Part shown: positions 1 through 12,239 of the stretch, piece by piece
How the letters are laid out: every line of letters begins with the position of its first letter
Numbering within the stretch: position 1 is the first letter of the stretch
NCBI GenBank assembly: GCA_905221605.1
Contig: CAJNDS010002091.1
Span: 1,484,495-1,548,494, forward strand
DNA: 64,000 nucleotides
Direction of reading: 5' to 3'
Origin: Symbiodinium natans
Taxonomy: Eukaryota > Sar > Dinophyceae > Suessiales > Symbiodiniaceae
Program-made: the position numbers and the translations under genes
Notes under the pieces: generated by a model
Told to the model about the DNA's origin: nothing
The model's database searches: none
What the model saw: the letters and a program-made list of their open reading frames with translations, nothing else

Positions 1-470
1 ATGATTAAGGAGTTCACCGGTTGACCGAACAACCAGAACGTGGGCTCGCGCGGTTGGATCACATTACCGAATACCCGTACGAGGCTACGAGGCTACGAGG
101 CTACCGGGCCGCGTTACGGCACAGCGGATGCCAGGTTGCCGTGAAAGAGCCAAACGAGCTTCGATTGACCTTGCCTCTTCCGGCACCCGTTGCCTACATT
201 CCCGAAAGACTGGTAAATGATGGTAAATTGATTGACGGAAGGTTCCCCAAAGAAGCCATAATTTCGACCTTCACACTCGGGCACGGTACCAAGTGAACAA
301 GGAAACGAAAGAATCACGCTAAGAGCGTTCTAAGCATGCACAAATCCTACCAAAACCTGATACAGTTCAACTAAATCCACTAGAGGGGTGTGCTCTTGCT
401 ACTTCAGTACGGGGCCATATGAATTAACTCTTCTCTTCTTCTTCTACTCAGCGAAAAGGTCCCCTAAACT
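1..470. other. No recognised gene
   Basis: An open frame at 21-296 (+) gives an unremarkable 91-residue peptide with no motif I recognise. A short tandem of GAGGCTAC (about three copies, 81-104) lies inside it. I see no exon that I can support. Confidence 0.4.
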
Positions 471-471
471 C

Positions 472-674
472 TTCTCTCTCTCTCTTCTTCTTCTTCTTCT
501 TCTTCTTCTTCTTCTTCTTCTTCTTCTTCTTCTTCTTCTTCTTCTTCTTCTTCTTCTCCTTCTTCTTCTTCTTCTCCTTCTCTCTCTCTCTCTCTCTCTC
601 GACACGCATGGCCCCCCAGAGGGGAGCCGCCCCGAAGGGCGCGCCTTCTCTCTCTCTCTCTCTCTCTCTCTTCT
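472..674. repeat. (CTT)n and (CT)n microsatellite
   Basis: A long (CTT)n tract (about 483-583, with two CTC interruptions) runs into (CT)n. A 48-bp GC-rich segment containing CGCCCCGAAGGGCG follows, then a second (CT)n tract at about 648-672. The poly-Leu and poly-Arg/Lys open frames here only reflect the repeat. Confidence 0.95.
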
Positions 675-679
675 CACTC

Positions 680-2660
680 TGCCATGCTAGCCCATACAAG
701 CATGTTAAACTGATTTTCATGTGATTGTCATGTAAGCACAAACCGTATGTCAGAAGCGAATGATAACATTGGCTATTCTCAGATAAATATATTATTTTCA
801 GTTGCACAAGAGCGGCTAGGAGCCGCAAAGAAAGGACCCATGAAATACAACATTTGCACGCAAGCTTACACATGAACTACAATTAAATGGCTTTGGGGGG
901 GATCCACATCGGTCATGCTTTTTGGCAATGGGAATTCTACAAGACATCAAAGGTGGTTCAGCAGGCTGGTGCCTTCACGACTCGACTACCATTCACCTCT
1001 ACCACCTTCCCGGGGAATGATTTGCCAAGAGCCGCGCCGAAGGCTAGGAGGGCAGGGATGGAGCGGCAAAGGCAGCGAATGCCGCAACCTGAAGCACAGG
1101 TCGGGAAAGGCCAGAACAAGAAGCATGAACCGTGGTGCCTGAGGCGGAATGCCGCCATTGGCTCGAAGAACCTCGTGCATCATCACCTCACAACCAACGC
1201 TCGAGCATCGCATCTCACCCTGATCAGAAAACTTTGGAAACCTTTCTGCCCTGGCGTTTTTCTCAATCGTCTCAAAGACCTAGATGAACGCCATGGTATG
1301 ATCAATTTCGCGTAGCGCGTGCAAAGTCTCAGTACAGCCCTCTTGCTTGCTGCCCGTGTCGTTGTTGTGTTGATTCAATGCGTTTCAATGCTGTCACATC
1401 TGACACTGCTGATGCGGCGGCAAGCACGGTGAAATGATGCCCTGGACGGCACATTTGAGTGAAACGGAGTACGGCATGCAAATGCTTCGACAGCTTGCTG
1501 GCGTCGTCACCGGCACACCTGCAGAGACAAGGACCCCCAAAGCCCGTCATATCGCCACAGCATGCAGCTACCAAGCAAGTGCCATCATTGGCAGAGGATG
1601 GCAGAGGCCAGGAGCTGCCATGAAGCACTCCAAGACCACTTGCTACGGTGCCTGGGCACTTAGGACGCCCGAAAGTCGTCATCCAGGTCTTCCAGCGCGG
1701 GCCCGTCATATTCCTGCCCAGAAACGCAGACGGACATTCTTGTGTGACTATGGGCTTGTCTCACAAGAGCTGCAAAAAGATGCTGCTGGACCTCTCCAGC
1801 TTCCTCCTTCTGCTTGTTGAACTCTGCCTGTGGGCCGAACGAGGCATAAGGTTAACCTCAGATTTTTAAACCCCCCCTCAATTAAGGAATCCCAAACCCC
1901 CCCTAAATTAAGGAATCCCGGCCCGGGGACCGATTCTTTTTCTATGGGCCCTTTTGGTAGGTCAGGGCTTGGGGCCGGCTCGAGACAGCCCGACCCCCCG
2001 CCCCCTCAATAGGGGGTCGGGGCGAAAACAAAAAAACAATTGAGACAGGGGGGGGGGATTATTAATTCGAGGTCAACATTAACAGTTCCGCAGGCGCGCC
2101 AGCATGCCCAGCAAACTGCGGTAACTGCAGGGCACATGTCTCACGATGCGCAGACTCGGCCTTGCGCAGCTCCAGGTCAGCTGCGCGGTAGGCGCACCCA
2201 GCCTACCCGAAGTTCTGAGTAAACGTATCTCTGAAAGCCCACCACCTGACTGTTGTGCATCCCTCCATGGCAGGCGCCACGGGAAACAGCGGTCAACATC
2301 GTAGAAAAGGTAAGAAGAATCACACGCACACAAAGAGGATCTAGTCCAGAGCCACTGCCAATGTGGAACAGATGACAACGCATGGAAGTGGGCGAAGATG
2401 GGCAAAGGATGCAAAGCTCAAAAAAGAAGTCGCAGTCTTTGAAGACCGGCAGACGTTCCAGACATTGCAAAATAGCAAGACTTGGCATGCGAATCGAGAG
2501 GCACACCTAGACATGGACTTCAGCCTCGGGAGCTCATGCATTGAGATCCGGCTCTTCGCCGTTAGAACCTCGGCAGACCCTGCTGCTGCCACTTGCAGCA
2601 TTTGGAGCAGCAGTTCCTGATTCCGTTCCTTTCTGGGGTTTAGGGTCTTCTCTTGCTCAG
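680..2660. other. No supported gene
   Basis: Several 60-140 codon open frames occur on both strands, but none has a domain, a biased composition or clear splice borders. A pyrimidine-rich stretch near 1,868-1,915 repeats a C-run followed by an AATTAAGGAATCCC-like string. A minus-strand frame at 2,400-2,620 is open and could be an exon, but I cannot assign it. Confidence 0.35.
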
Positions 2661-2949
2661 TCTGTGGCATGACTGCTGACTTGCGAAGGGTTGGGGGGGG
2701 AAGGGGTGGGAGGGGGGGGGGAGGGGGCAGGAATTACGGTTTCGAGATGTGATATGCAAGATGAGCGAGTTTGGGAGGGCAGGGAAGGGAACGTTTCTAG
2801 CTGTTGGAGTCTTAAATGGGGGTTCTCCCTCAGCCGGTCTTGCTTTCTATTCTTCTTCTGCAGGGCTTGAGGGGCAAACTTCCACTCTCTCCCCTCTCTT
2901 TCTCTCTGCCTGTGCTCTCTTCCTTGCGCCTGAAGGACCTGGAAGAGCA

Positions 2950-3966
2950 TGAGGAATGCTGGCGCAATCTCCTGAAACTGAGCACTGACCAGCCACAAGC
3001 CGGGGACAAAACGCCACACGAGTTTTCGGTCCTTCGCCTTCTCAGCATCCATTTCGGCTGGAGATCCCAGCTGCGTGATGTAGGCATGCAAGTGCTCTGG
3101 CAGAAGGCCCTTCCTGTGACTGGCTAGAGCGGCCAGAGAAACTGAAAAGATGCAGGATGGCGAAAGGATGGCGAAAGGATGGCGAAAGGATGGCGAAGGT
3201 TCTCTATGCAGATGATCGAAGAAGCCCTGCCTCGGGCCCTCGACTTCAACCTTGCCAACCTTCTCCAGCAACTGCAAGGGATTCTGCAGCAGCTGCTTCA
3301 AGTGCTGCCAATTCAGGGTCGTCTTCCTCCTTCCACACGATGGGCGGTGGACGGGAACGAACTGGAATGTAGAGCACCACACCTGTGTTGAAGCAAGTCT
3401 CCTCGGATAGATGTCAGCCTTGGTGTAGCCGGCGAAATGCGCCAGGGCCTCGGCAAGCGATCGCTGCATCGCCGACTGACGCAACGCAGGAGACGCGGCC
3501 AAGTTGCTGCAACCACGTTCATGAGATCGGGCGTGGCGTAAACCCAGCTTGTCAAGCCGGAAATCATCGAAGAAAGCTCCTTGGCAACCTCGAGAGCCAC
3601 AGTTGTCACGAGCAGCCACCCAAGCAGGACACAATGTCCGGATCATGTCCGTGCCCTCCGTGCCTCCAATGCACGCAAGAAGGCAAACTTCTTTTGAACC
3701 ACCTCCTGCCAGCACCACTTGCCGAGTTGATTCAATGCTTTTCCGGCTTGCCCGCACCCCACCCCTCCCCCCCCGCACCCACCCCGCCCCCGCCCCCCCC
3801 GGACCGCTCAGCAAGTATTGATGAAGCAGCGGTCCTTCCGAAGCTCGTCTGTGGCATCCGCCTCCTCAAGCTCCAGCTGCTCTGCATGCATCTGCTCGAC
3901 GTTCCCGTCAATTTCGGTAATCTGCCAAAGCACAAATTCTGGAGCAACAACGCTGATAGCTTCTAG
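2950..3966 (-). CDS. Unrecognised multi-exon protein gene
   Basis: Exon-like segments on the minus strand. The first (about 3,966-3,819) reads in one frame as an acidic, helix-prone peptide with ITEIDGNVEQMHAEQLELEE. After a C-rich intron-like stretch, frames at about 3,720-2,950 give helical sequence such as TTVALEVAKELSSMISGL, then RQSAMQRSLAEALAHFAGY and LVWRFVPGLWLVSAQF. Two of these segments lie in different frames, so either short introns or indels separate them. The composition suggests a helical-repeat soluble protein, but I do not recognise the family. A 12-bp tandem (AGGATGGCGAAA, nearly four copies at 3,154-3,199) lies within the region. Exon borders are approximate. Confidence 0.4.
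3154..3199. repeat. 12-bp tandem repeat, nearly four copies
   Basis: Unit AGGATGGCGAAA repeated head to tail, with the last copy imperfect. Confidence 0.85.
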
Positions 3967-3969
3967 TTT

Positions 3970-4560
3970 TGAGCTTTGTTTGCACTGAAAACAAAGCCCC
4001 TTTGTTTATCACTGTTTGGCCCGCAACTCTTGGTTAGCATGGTGTGCCCCCCCCCTGGGACCCCCCCAGCCTGCAACCCCCCCTCCCCTCTTTTTGAAGA
4101 AACCCCTTAGGCGGCGCGCGCAAGCGTTTACAATTAGGCTTAAAGTGCTAGTAGAACTTCAGGCATTGCTGCACAGCTGCGCCCAGATACCTGGCAAGGG
4201 TGCCACAATAATTCCCCAAGCCCAAAAGCTTCAGAGCCAGGCATATTGCATTCAAAGCCCGAATTTATTCCCCTGTGATTGGGCCTCTGCTAAGACCCTC
4301 AGCTTCACCAATTCACAGGTTTAGGGATCCGGAAGGCCGGAGTTAGTTTCGGGCAGGAGGCCTTGTATTCTGGGGGGCAGGGAGAGGGGAGTGTTTCAAG
4401 GCATTTTGAAGGTGAGGGGGGGAGGGGGGGGCGGCCAACGAGTGTTCGAATACCATCTCTTGGGGTTGCTCGACTTCTCTCCTGCATAAGTTTGGATGTA
4501 GGAGTAGGGCAAGCAAGTCAAAGAAGTCAAAGAAGAAAACCTCACCTCACTGTCTGCTTG
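3970..4560. other. No recognised gene; C- and G-run rich
   Basis: Contains several runs of six or more C or G (4,045-4,090 and 4,410-4,435) and no supported exon. Confidence 0.4.
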
Positions 4561-4567
4561 GGTGCGC

Positions 4568-6130
4568 ATCCGTCCGCACCTGCTCGTTCTGCTGGGCACG
4601 CAATTCGTCATCGATCACGTTCAATGCTTGAGAATCCACCTGGGACTCACATCGAGTCCACTCTGCAGGATCACGGCAGGCATTCGGAATTCGCCATGCT
4701 CACCCGACCTACTGGGCTCTACTTCCTTTACTTTGCGCATCCGAGAGCCTGCTTGAACTCTGTCTTGGACTTAGATTGGCAGCAAGCCTCAGGCTCAGCT
4801 GTCAGCTGCCCAATTTCGGCTACAGATGGTTGGGAATATTTGGGAATATTTGGGAACCTTGGCCAGCTCCAGCACCTTCACCGCATTGCCCTCCTCAAAG
4901 GAGGTGTTGGTGCCTGACAGCGGTGATGCTTCCAGTCAACTGACCTTTCGGTTTTTCTCGAGTAGTCTACGAGGCCGCCACCCAGCGTGTCAAGGCAAAG
5001 GACCATTTTCACGTCATTGCCCCGCATGACCAGCTGCTTCTCCTTGTTTTCTCAATGGTGGCGTGTCTATGTGTCTCAGCAATTAGCACGTGCATGTGCC
5101 TGCATGTGAAATCGAAGATCTCTTGATGTCATTGACTTCAACTCACGTTCACAGCTCCGGCCTCCGCGACTTCGGGCTCGGCTTCCTCCAGGACCTCACC
5201 ATTTGCGATCGCGGCTGCTCTGGCAGCTGCTTCTTCAGCACGCCTGGGATCCGATTGCTCTGTTGAAACTAGCAGCACCTTCAACCATCTGGCAATTGCA
5301 CAGGGCCTCAGGGCTTCTGCCTTCTTCTCTTCCTCGAATGTCTTGGCATCCGTATACGCATCACCTAGATGGCAGGAGCAGGCAGTGGCGGTATTATGCG
5401 GTATTGCTTCAGACTCATTCTTCCTGCTCGGTCCAAGTAGCTCTGGTAGTAGGACTGGTAAACCATGGGGATTGCCAAAAAGGCCCCCAGGCGGGTCATG
5501 TCAAAGTAGTGCACTTTCTCCACATCAGTGACCTTCGTTCTGAAGCTGCTCCCTTCACGATCGCTATGTCCCCGTGCAGCCAGGTCGCGCAGTCAATGCT
5601 GACAGGATAGTATGGAGTGCCAGGTTTCTCGGCAGGCGGCTCCCCTGGCAACTGCCAAAGAGCCGCTTCAATGACTTCAATCTGTGGAATAGCTGGGTTC
5701 TGAATATTCTGAATGGCATGTGGAGCAGCAAACGTCAAGCCACAGCTTTCGTGAGAGGCAAAGAAGCCAAGTCAAAATCACCAAGGCCCAACGGGTGAAA
5801 CGGCCTTGGCTGCGAAGCCTTCGCACATGCTGTGCTACTTGCGTGACTGAATGCCCAAGAGCCATTCAGTCAAGACCGCATCGCCTAGCTTTCAAAGCTT
5901 TGAGTCAAGAACAACACCGACGTTTAAACAATTTGGCCGAGGAATCCTTCGGCTTCTACGCACGCAGCATTTGCATGTAACGCGGAAGCACGGATCCTCG
6001 AAAATGCTCCGCGCGAAATTTGTTCGCAACAGATTCACGCAGCTCGTCATCCTTGATAGCTCCGCAGGCTGCTGCTTTCCTAGGTGCAAAGAGCACAACT
6101 GCTGCTACAACAACTGCTGCCTCTGATAAT
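4568..6130 (-). CDS. Unrecognised multi-exon gene
   Basis: At least six exon-like segments read on the minus strand. At about 6,126-5,992 a hydrophobic stretch (AAVVVAAVVLFA) precedes IKDDELRESVANKFRAEHF. The others lie at about 5,738-5,560, 5,535-5,390 (LGAFLAIPMVYQSYYQSYL), 5,370-5,150 (TFEEEKKAEALRPCAIARWL, then an Ala/Glu-rich tail), 4,917-4,845 (SFEEGNAVKVLELAKV) and 4,693-4,568 (ALNVIDDELRAQQNEQVR). All have the charged, low-complexity-poor look of real coding sequence and are separated by frame changes, as introns would give. I cannot say whether they form one gene or two, and I do not recognise a domain. Confidence 0.4.
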
Positions 6131-6302
6131 GTACGGCAGAACTTACACTCTAGTGCAACTCATGTGGAGCCTGGGCACTCCTCGTCAGAGATCTTTATGC
6201 CGGCATACGTCGACAGCAGCGATCGAGTGACAGAGTCCGCAGCCAGGTCAGCGGCTATTCCACCAGACAGCGATCTCCTTAGAAACAGAGAGTGCAAGCA
6301 CT

Positions 6303-6677
6303 TCAAGCGTCTGCTTGCTTGACCCATTGAACATCATTGAACCCTTTGATCAGGTCAAGCATCTTGTCCGGATCTGCCCTCTTCACCAGCAAAGCGGCGA
6401 CAACATCTACCGATCCAGCTGAAGCTGCCTCAAAGAGAGGGGTCTCGCCCAGCTCATCACCTGAAAAACTTGAAACTTGACAAGCGTTCGTCTCCATTTC
6501 CCGTGTCACTCCACTAAGGACAGCGCCGATGTTTGGATCATACCCGCCGTCCAGCAAGCGTAGAACTTCCTCCACATCACCATCTCGGGCTGCGCATGCA
6601 AGAGGATCCTGATTCAGGTCCTGCATCACACTCGTCCACTGCTCTGCACGGCTTTTAGACCACTTTAGATCTGCCAT
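6303..6677 (-). CDS. Ankyrin-repeat protein, two exons with a GC-AG intron
   Basis: Starts at an ATG at 6,677. Two ankyrin repeats are visible: DPLACAARDGDVEEVLRLL and, after splicing, DPNIGDELGETPLFEAA followed by GSVDVVAALLVKRADPD. Read straight through, the frame stays open but inserts 22 foreign residues between DPN and DELGETPLF. Removing 6,461-6,526 (66 bp, donor GC, acceptor AG|G) restores the ankyrin consensus. The stop is at 6,303, so the predicted protein is short (about 102 residues) and probably a small adaptor or a gene fragment. Ankyrin proteins bind partners, and none can be named. A second ankyrin gene lies just upstream on the same strand. Confidence 0.7.
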   Translation of the reverse strand: MADLKWSKSRAEQWTSVMQDLNQDPLACAARDGDVEEVLRLLDGGYDPNIGAVLSGVTREMETNACQVSSFSGDELGETPLFEAASAGSVDVVAALLVKRADPDKMLDLIKGFNDVQWVKQADA

Positions 6678-6689
6678 CGCGGCATGGAC

Positions 6690-7380
6690 ATCAGCCTGCC
6701 CCCCAATTTGAGAGATTGCACGACTTTAAAAAACCCCGGTAAGAATCATCATCCTTGGCTCTTCGGCTGGGAATTTGATAATGTTGTTGAACATTGCAAG
6801 AGCTGGTCTTAGGCCCAATCTGAACACCGAGGGCTTCAAGGAGATTCTGGTGCGAAGCTTCCATCTGCAACCTCCCTTCGGAATGCTCAAGTGTCGACAC
6901 GCGACCCCCAGCTTGAGTTTCGAAACGTTCCCAGAGGTTTCGCCTAGACCCGGTGCAGGCCATGGTGCACAAACGAACTTCTACTCTAAGGTGCAACTCA
7001 CTTTAGCGGCTCCCCTTAAACAACTTAAGCATCCTTAGGGGCACAGGGCTTGCGATTCCTCGTTAGAACAGAAATTGAAGTTAAAATCTGATGTGGACGA
7101 TGCTGGCGACCGACCGGCATTTGGCTCAGAGGGCAGGAGTCCAGTGAGCCCATTGCCACCACCGACGAGCGCGTCGGACCACCCAAACTTTTGTGACAAA
7201 AGGGGCACGGCCATAGAGGACGCATCAGCACAGTGAGAAACTCAAGAAAGCAAAGCGGAACACCCTCCCTGCATCCGCACACTGCTAAAGCTTGGAGTTT
7301 TTTGAGACGCGCCTGCGTCACCAGAATGAAACCACAGCGTCCCCGGCGACTAAACCGGCCCTTGAGTCGCGGTTGAGGGT
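6690..7380. other. No supported gene
   Basis: Spacer between the two ankyrin genes. I see no convincing exon. Confidence 0.35.
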
Positions 7381-7599
7381 TTTAGGCCGCTGGATTTGCA
7401 TCATGTCGAAACCTCTCCCCACATCTCCGAGGCCCACCACCTTCCACCAGTTTCGGTAGGCGCAAAACAAGCTGCTGGGCCTGAGCATTAACGCAAGTAG
7501 AAAGCATCAGGCTATCTGGATCTAAAGATAACACAAGACCCTCATGCATGTCGAGGTTGAAACAGAACCCATAGAACCTCAGCACCGACTCAGCACCCT

Positions 7600-8726
7600 T
7601 CAGCTCGTGAGTTCCAGCCCGTCCTTCGCCGCCATTGCATCCCGGGCCTTCTTAACTTCAGGCGGCAGAGGTGGCAACGGCCTCTGGCGAAGTGGAGCTC
7701 CAGCTCCGTCTTCCTGCGGCAGCTCCTCTGCAGGCCGCAACCCGCGGCGGTTCGCGGCCCTCTCGGAAATCGCGTGCCCAATCGCATCTTGCATGGCGCT
7801 CAAAGAATCCAGCAACTGCAACTTCTCCATCTCCTCCAGCTCTTGCCCAGCAAAAAAACAGAGTAAGCTTTTCGTCTCTTTGCAAGATGCTAAATCCCAA
7901 GGCGTTGTTCCATGCACAGACTTTGTCAGAGGTTCTGCATTGCACAACAGCAATGTCGCCACAATGTCCGGTGAAGCCTCCGAAACTGCCGTGAAAAGAG
8001 GTGTCTCTCCTTTCTTGTCATACTCGTTCGGTTCCGCCCGCGACTTCAAAAGGTTAGTGACTTCTACAAGATCATCTGCGGCTGCAGCACGGCCGAGCGA
8101 AGAGGCATGCGGGGCGCGGGATTTACCCGTTGCTTGTGCAGACTCGCGCTTTGGAATCTGCACTTCCTTCCGAGCTTCAACTGTCCGGGTCGGCTGCGAC
8201 TGACTGTTTGCACCTGGCATCGTCGCCCGTGAAGGAACCGTCTGTCTTGAGTGCCCATTCGTCTGCAGGCTTCGTCCAGAAAATGCCGCAGTGTCTGGAG
8301 CCGTACGCTGACTTGGTGCCCCACTCGCTGGGAGAACTTTAGCTTTGGGCACAGCACTTGCTGAGCTGGCGGGGTAGCTGGGATGCGCACAGGGGTAAGA
8401 CGGAGGGAAAGCTGAGGGAGCTGCACTGGCTGCACTGGGAGGTGCAGCCTGTGCAGGTGCACCAGCTGCAGCCTGTTGTGCCAAGCTCATTAGACTTTGT
8501 GCAACTTGAGGCCGCAGCAGCGGGTCCACGGCATTGACCAGCTTGGGTAACTCACCCGGCTGAGGCGCCCGACCAGCAAACAATTCCAAAAGCTGCTGGA
8601 CAGGAGACCCGGACACAGCAGCCCGCGCAAAAGTGCGTGCTTCAGCACCATGCAAGAGAAGGGCGGCACAAGCATCCAAACTGTTGGACGCCACGGCTTC
8701 TTCGATTGGAAGTGTACCACGGGCAC
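7600..8726 (-). CDS. Ankyrin-repeat protein, large 3' exon
   Basis: The exon opens after an AG|G acceptor at 8,727-8,728 and runs to a stop at 7,600. It begins with the second half of an ankyrin repeat (LPIEEAVASNSLDACAALLL), then has a Pro/Ala/Ser-rich linker, then two more repeats (GRAAAADDLVEVTNLLKS; GETPLFTAVSEASPDIVATL) and a charged helical tail (ELEEMEKLQLLDSLSAMQDA). It joins the exon at 8,856-8,968 through a 129-bp GC-AG intron. Just past the stop, another minus frame (7,585-7,382) reads VLRFYGFCFNLDMHEGLVL, which resembles the YGF region of SET-domain methyltransferases. The gene may therefore continue with a SET domain after an intron or frameshift, but that part is speculative. 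Confidence 0.7.
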
Positions 8727-8855
8727 CTCAGCTAGACGAACTACGCCAAAGTCCAGCATTCACTCAGAGCTGCTGTAGCCTTCCATAAAGGTGCGCAGTG
8801 CCATCTGGCAATGAAATCCTCCCGAATAAGCAAAGCGTACTGTGAGGCGAGCTGC

Positions 8856-8968
8856 TTTCAGCATTGGGATCGACACCAGTCTGAAGCAATCGCATGACTG
8901 CCATCAAGCTTCCAGAGCGAGCAGCCTTGATGAGCTGTGCAATCGGTGTATCGGCAACTTGGGCCTTC
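8856..8968 (-). CDS. Ankyrin-repeat protein, internal exon
   Basis: This exon follows an AG|G acceptor (AG at 8,970-8,969) and encodes AQLIKAARSGSLMAVMRLLQ then TGVDPNAE, the first part of an ankyrin repeat. Its donor is GC (8,855-8,854), and the phase matches the acceptor at 8,727. Splicing gives DPNAESARGTLPIEEAVA, a normal ankyrin join. An upstream exon probably exists: minus-strand sequence at about 9,320-9,180 reads ESRTRSTKPETPTERAERRR, a plausible charged N-terminal part. Confidence 0.65.
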
Positions 8969-8974
8969 CTGGCT

Positions 8975-10270
8975 CAGGGAACACACACTGGGAATCACAA
9001 TGAACCGGTTGCGGAATATATTCGCGCCGCTTCACTGCATTACGGTGCCTTACGCCACATTACGCCACCATGCTTCCTAATCTTCCAAGCTTCGCAGCGG
9101 CACGTTTGGGCTGTGCGGCCATGCGCTTGGGATCTGCGGCTGTACCTTCCACCGGGTGCGCACATGACCAGGATGGCTTGAGCGAAGCTTTTCCATGCTC
9201 GCACCTTGCGTGCGTTCCAAGCGCCGCCGCTCGGCGCGTTCTGTAGGCGTCTCAGGCTTGGTGGATCGGGTGCGGCTTTCGAGGTCAGCCTCGAGCATCG
9301 CCAAGACATAAGACATGCAAGATGCTGCCAAACATATTCCAAAGCTCTCAGCAGAACTGCAGAACCTTCTTTCCAAGGCAAAAATCAACCGGTGGCCTCA
9401 GCCTCGACCTGCAACGCCGCCTTGTTTGGCCCGCCAAGCTGCTCTGGAACTTCATCCCAGTCAAACATGTTGGGTCACAGAGGGCACATATGCCGCATAT
9501 GCCTATGCAAATTGTGTCAGAATCTTCGAGAGCGTGCGTAGCGTGACATCTAGCAAGTGACGGACTTCCGGTTGCTTTGTGCTGGAACATACACTGGTGC
9601 TTGTCCAAGCAGAGAAACGCAGATGCAAACGATGCTCTTACCTTCCTTGTCTACACCCAGAGTCTGTCCATGCTCATGTTTCGTCGACCACATGCATCTC
9701 TATAAAGCTCACCTAGTACTTTGACGTCCTTAGACGTACTTCATGGCGTGGCCTGCCGCAAGAAGCTGCGCGATGCCATGGTTACGATCTCTTGGCAGGT
9801 TGCAGGAAGAGTCTCGAAGCAAGGAAGCACATTGCACGCTAATCTAGCAGGAGGCACCGTCCACGGGCTCTTCGGGTACTGGCTCTACGCTTGGTGGCTT
9901 CCACAGGCAGAGGTCCTGGAAGCTTGGCCAAGACTGCTTTTCATGTGACGAATCTGGACAAAATCTCCTTGAAATTCTCTTCCGCCGGATTCTCAGTCAA
10001 TGCCCCCCATGTGACACCTGGATAGCTACGCTAGGCACTATAGGTGTCGAGTTATCTCAAACAACTCATGATCAAACTTGATCGACCCGATGTGCCTTTA
10101 CCCTCGGCAAGCATCTGTTGCGTCATCCACTCTGACCCTTTGGTAGCATACTCGTAACCTGAGGTCGCACAGCAGATTCAGGCTTGGTGGCGCCCGGATT
10201 GGCAACAAAACAGAGTGTTGTAGGCCAAGCAGCTGATGTACGGACCAGCTGGGTCCCCACCCTGTCGCTC
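8975..10270. other. No supported gene
   Basis: Apart from a possible charged exon at about 9,180-9,320 (-), I see only short unassigned frames. Confidence 0.3.
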
Positions 10271-10276
10271 GTCATG

Positions 10277-10560
10277 TCATTGCATCCATACAGAAGTTTG
10301 CAGAGCCGTTCCCACCTCCTCTCCTTGCTCCAGAATTCCAAGGTATACTGCCGAAGCTCCAGCGGTTGCCTGCGCCACGTCGACTAGCTCCTGCCAGAGC
10401 TTGTCCTGCACTGAGCGTCTGCATGCTTCCGATTGCAATACAAAAACCATCGCTCTCCTCAAACATTGTCTCATCGCTGCTGAACTTCTCAAAGAGGGTG
10501 CTGTACTTGGATTCTAACTGCTGGGTTTCTGACTGCTTCTGCTGCCTCACACAATTGAAC
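10277..10560 (-). CDS. Unrecognised exon(s), frame change inside
   Basis: Two minus-strand frames abut. One reads TQQLESKYSTLFEKFSSDET and then FCIAIGS; the other continues QDKLWQELVDVAQATAGASA then VYLGILEQGEE. Both look like genuine coding sequence and together would form a helical segment followed by an alpha/beta segment. The switch at about 10,400-10,440 means either a very short intron or a disabling indel. I do not recognise the family. Confidence 0.35.
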
Positions 10561-10569
10561 AGCCAAAAA

Positions 10570-12230
10570 GGCGGTACATGCAGAATGTGAAGATTGCATC
10601 TGCCCGACAATTGCGCCTTGACTGCTCCTTCTCGTCCCGTTTCGCCCTGATCCGCTGCCACGGAAATTGTCTCCAAAACTATTTGCACACGTCTACCGCT
10701 ACAGAGCCAACATTTTCCAAGTGCTGCCTGGTTTGGGATCTCAGCTCCGTGAGCTCCTTCTCTACCTGCCCCCGCGTTTATCCAAACACTGCGTCTGAGT
10801 AACTGTAAGATGGCATGATCCCACGACAGCTTCAAGATTAAAGCGGGGAATCGGAAATAACAAACAGACCAGGAATACGGTTGGGAATCTCTGGAAGCCG
10901 TATCACGATTCATTCCATCGTGTGCTGGTGAGGGCACCTGCTCCTTTTGCTCCTTCGCCTGCAGGGTCCCAGAGTCTCACTCACCCCCGCCCAGACTCAC
11001 CCTGGAAGCATTCGTCATGCACTCCGATGCCTCTTCCTGCTCTGCATATTGCATCAACCACTTCGACAGAAAGTCAACTCCATCCTGGTCGAGACGGGTG
11101 AGCAAAACCCCCCCCCCCCCTTCCCCTCCCAATTTGCGGGGTTCTATGCAAAGCCCGGAGTCACCACGGGAAAGCCACAGTTTTCAGCAAGATCGCCGCC
11201 TAAAGCTCACACATCATGCACCTGTCTCAGTGTTGGTGATACAGCAAGTGGCCAGGGCAGAGCAATTGCTCACCGTGGCTCACATGTTCAAATCCCCTCA
11301 CAAGGCCACACCTGGGCGTTGTAAGTTGAAGCTCTTGAACTTGCCTAAGGCAAATCCAAGAGCCCCCGCCGGGCTCACGCTGATGGAGTATTGGCATCAT
11401 CCTTTCTGCCCTAGCCCCTGCTGTAATAAGTGGAGCGAAACCAAATAGTTCGCGTACTCATGCCTTGGATGCCATGGGACCAAAGGAGGAGGCAAGGCAA
11501 CACAATCCAAACACTGCCAGGTAGCAATGCTAACCGTGTGCTCAAGTGCATGAATCGCGTGAGCATTCTGTCATCCACTGTTCAGAACCAATGCACATGT
11601 TTTCCGAAGGCCAACCCACCTTGCACCTGTGCCTCCATCCCAAATTTTCGCCTACCGGCCCACCCCAGCACTCTGCGACAGTTGCTTGTTAAGCGCATTC
11701 ACTTCCCTATATACTTCTGCACGAGCTGACTCTTGTTCCGGCTTCAGGTTGTGTTTGAAGGTTCCGGTTTCGGGGTTCGAGTTTTGGCGCTCCTCACTTC
11801 GGTGTTCATGCAAGGAAAGAAGTTTCACGGTTCTTTTTTTGTCAAGCCCCGAGCATCTCTCTCCAACCCCACAATGCAGAATGCTCAGGGGGGCAGGGGC
11901 AGTGGATGTGCTGACCAACTCGGCATTAGGGAGAAATACTCATTCTCTTTGCTGCTTTTCGATGCTCACATGTCAAAAAAGTACGGGGGCTATGAGCGGC
12001 GCCTTGCTGTTACATCCCGGCGCAACCAACACTTGAAGAGCAACAGTCCGGCCGGCAATGGTACGTAATCAAGGCACACATCTCGAGCTAACATGCATGC
12101 AAATGTGTGTGTACAGAGGGTAATGGAAAGAGACAGAGGGAGGGGAGGGAGGGAGGAGAGGGAGGGGAGGGAGCGAGAGCGAGAGAGAGAGAGAGAGAGA
12201 GAAAGATGCATATATACATGTATATATGCT
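10570..12230. other. No supported gene; GA-rich tract
   Basis: No exon that I can support. At 12,114-12,206 the plus strand is almost pure purine ((GGGA)n then (GA)n), followed by an AT-rich (TATA)n-like stretch to about 12,275. Confidence 0.4.
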
Positions 12231-12239
12231 ATCTATTTT

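Noticed and set aside
388-873. Open frames of about 77-140 codons with poly-Leu, poly-Arg or poly-Lys
   Set aside because: They are translations of the (CTT)n/(CT)n microsatellite in different frames, with no other coding signal.
11240-11312. tRNA-like string with TTCAAATC and GTGGCC...GGCCAC ends
   Set aside because: The bases around TTCAAAT cannot form a T stem and there is no clear D arm, so it is not a tRNA gene.
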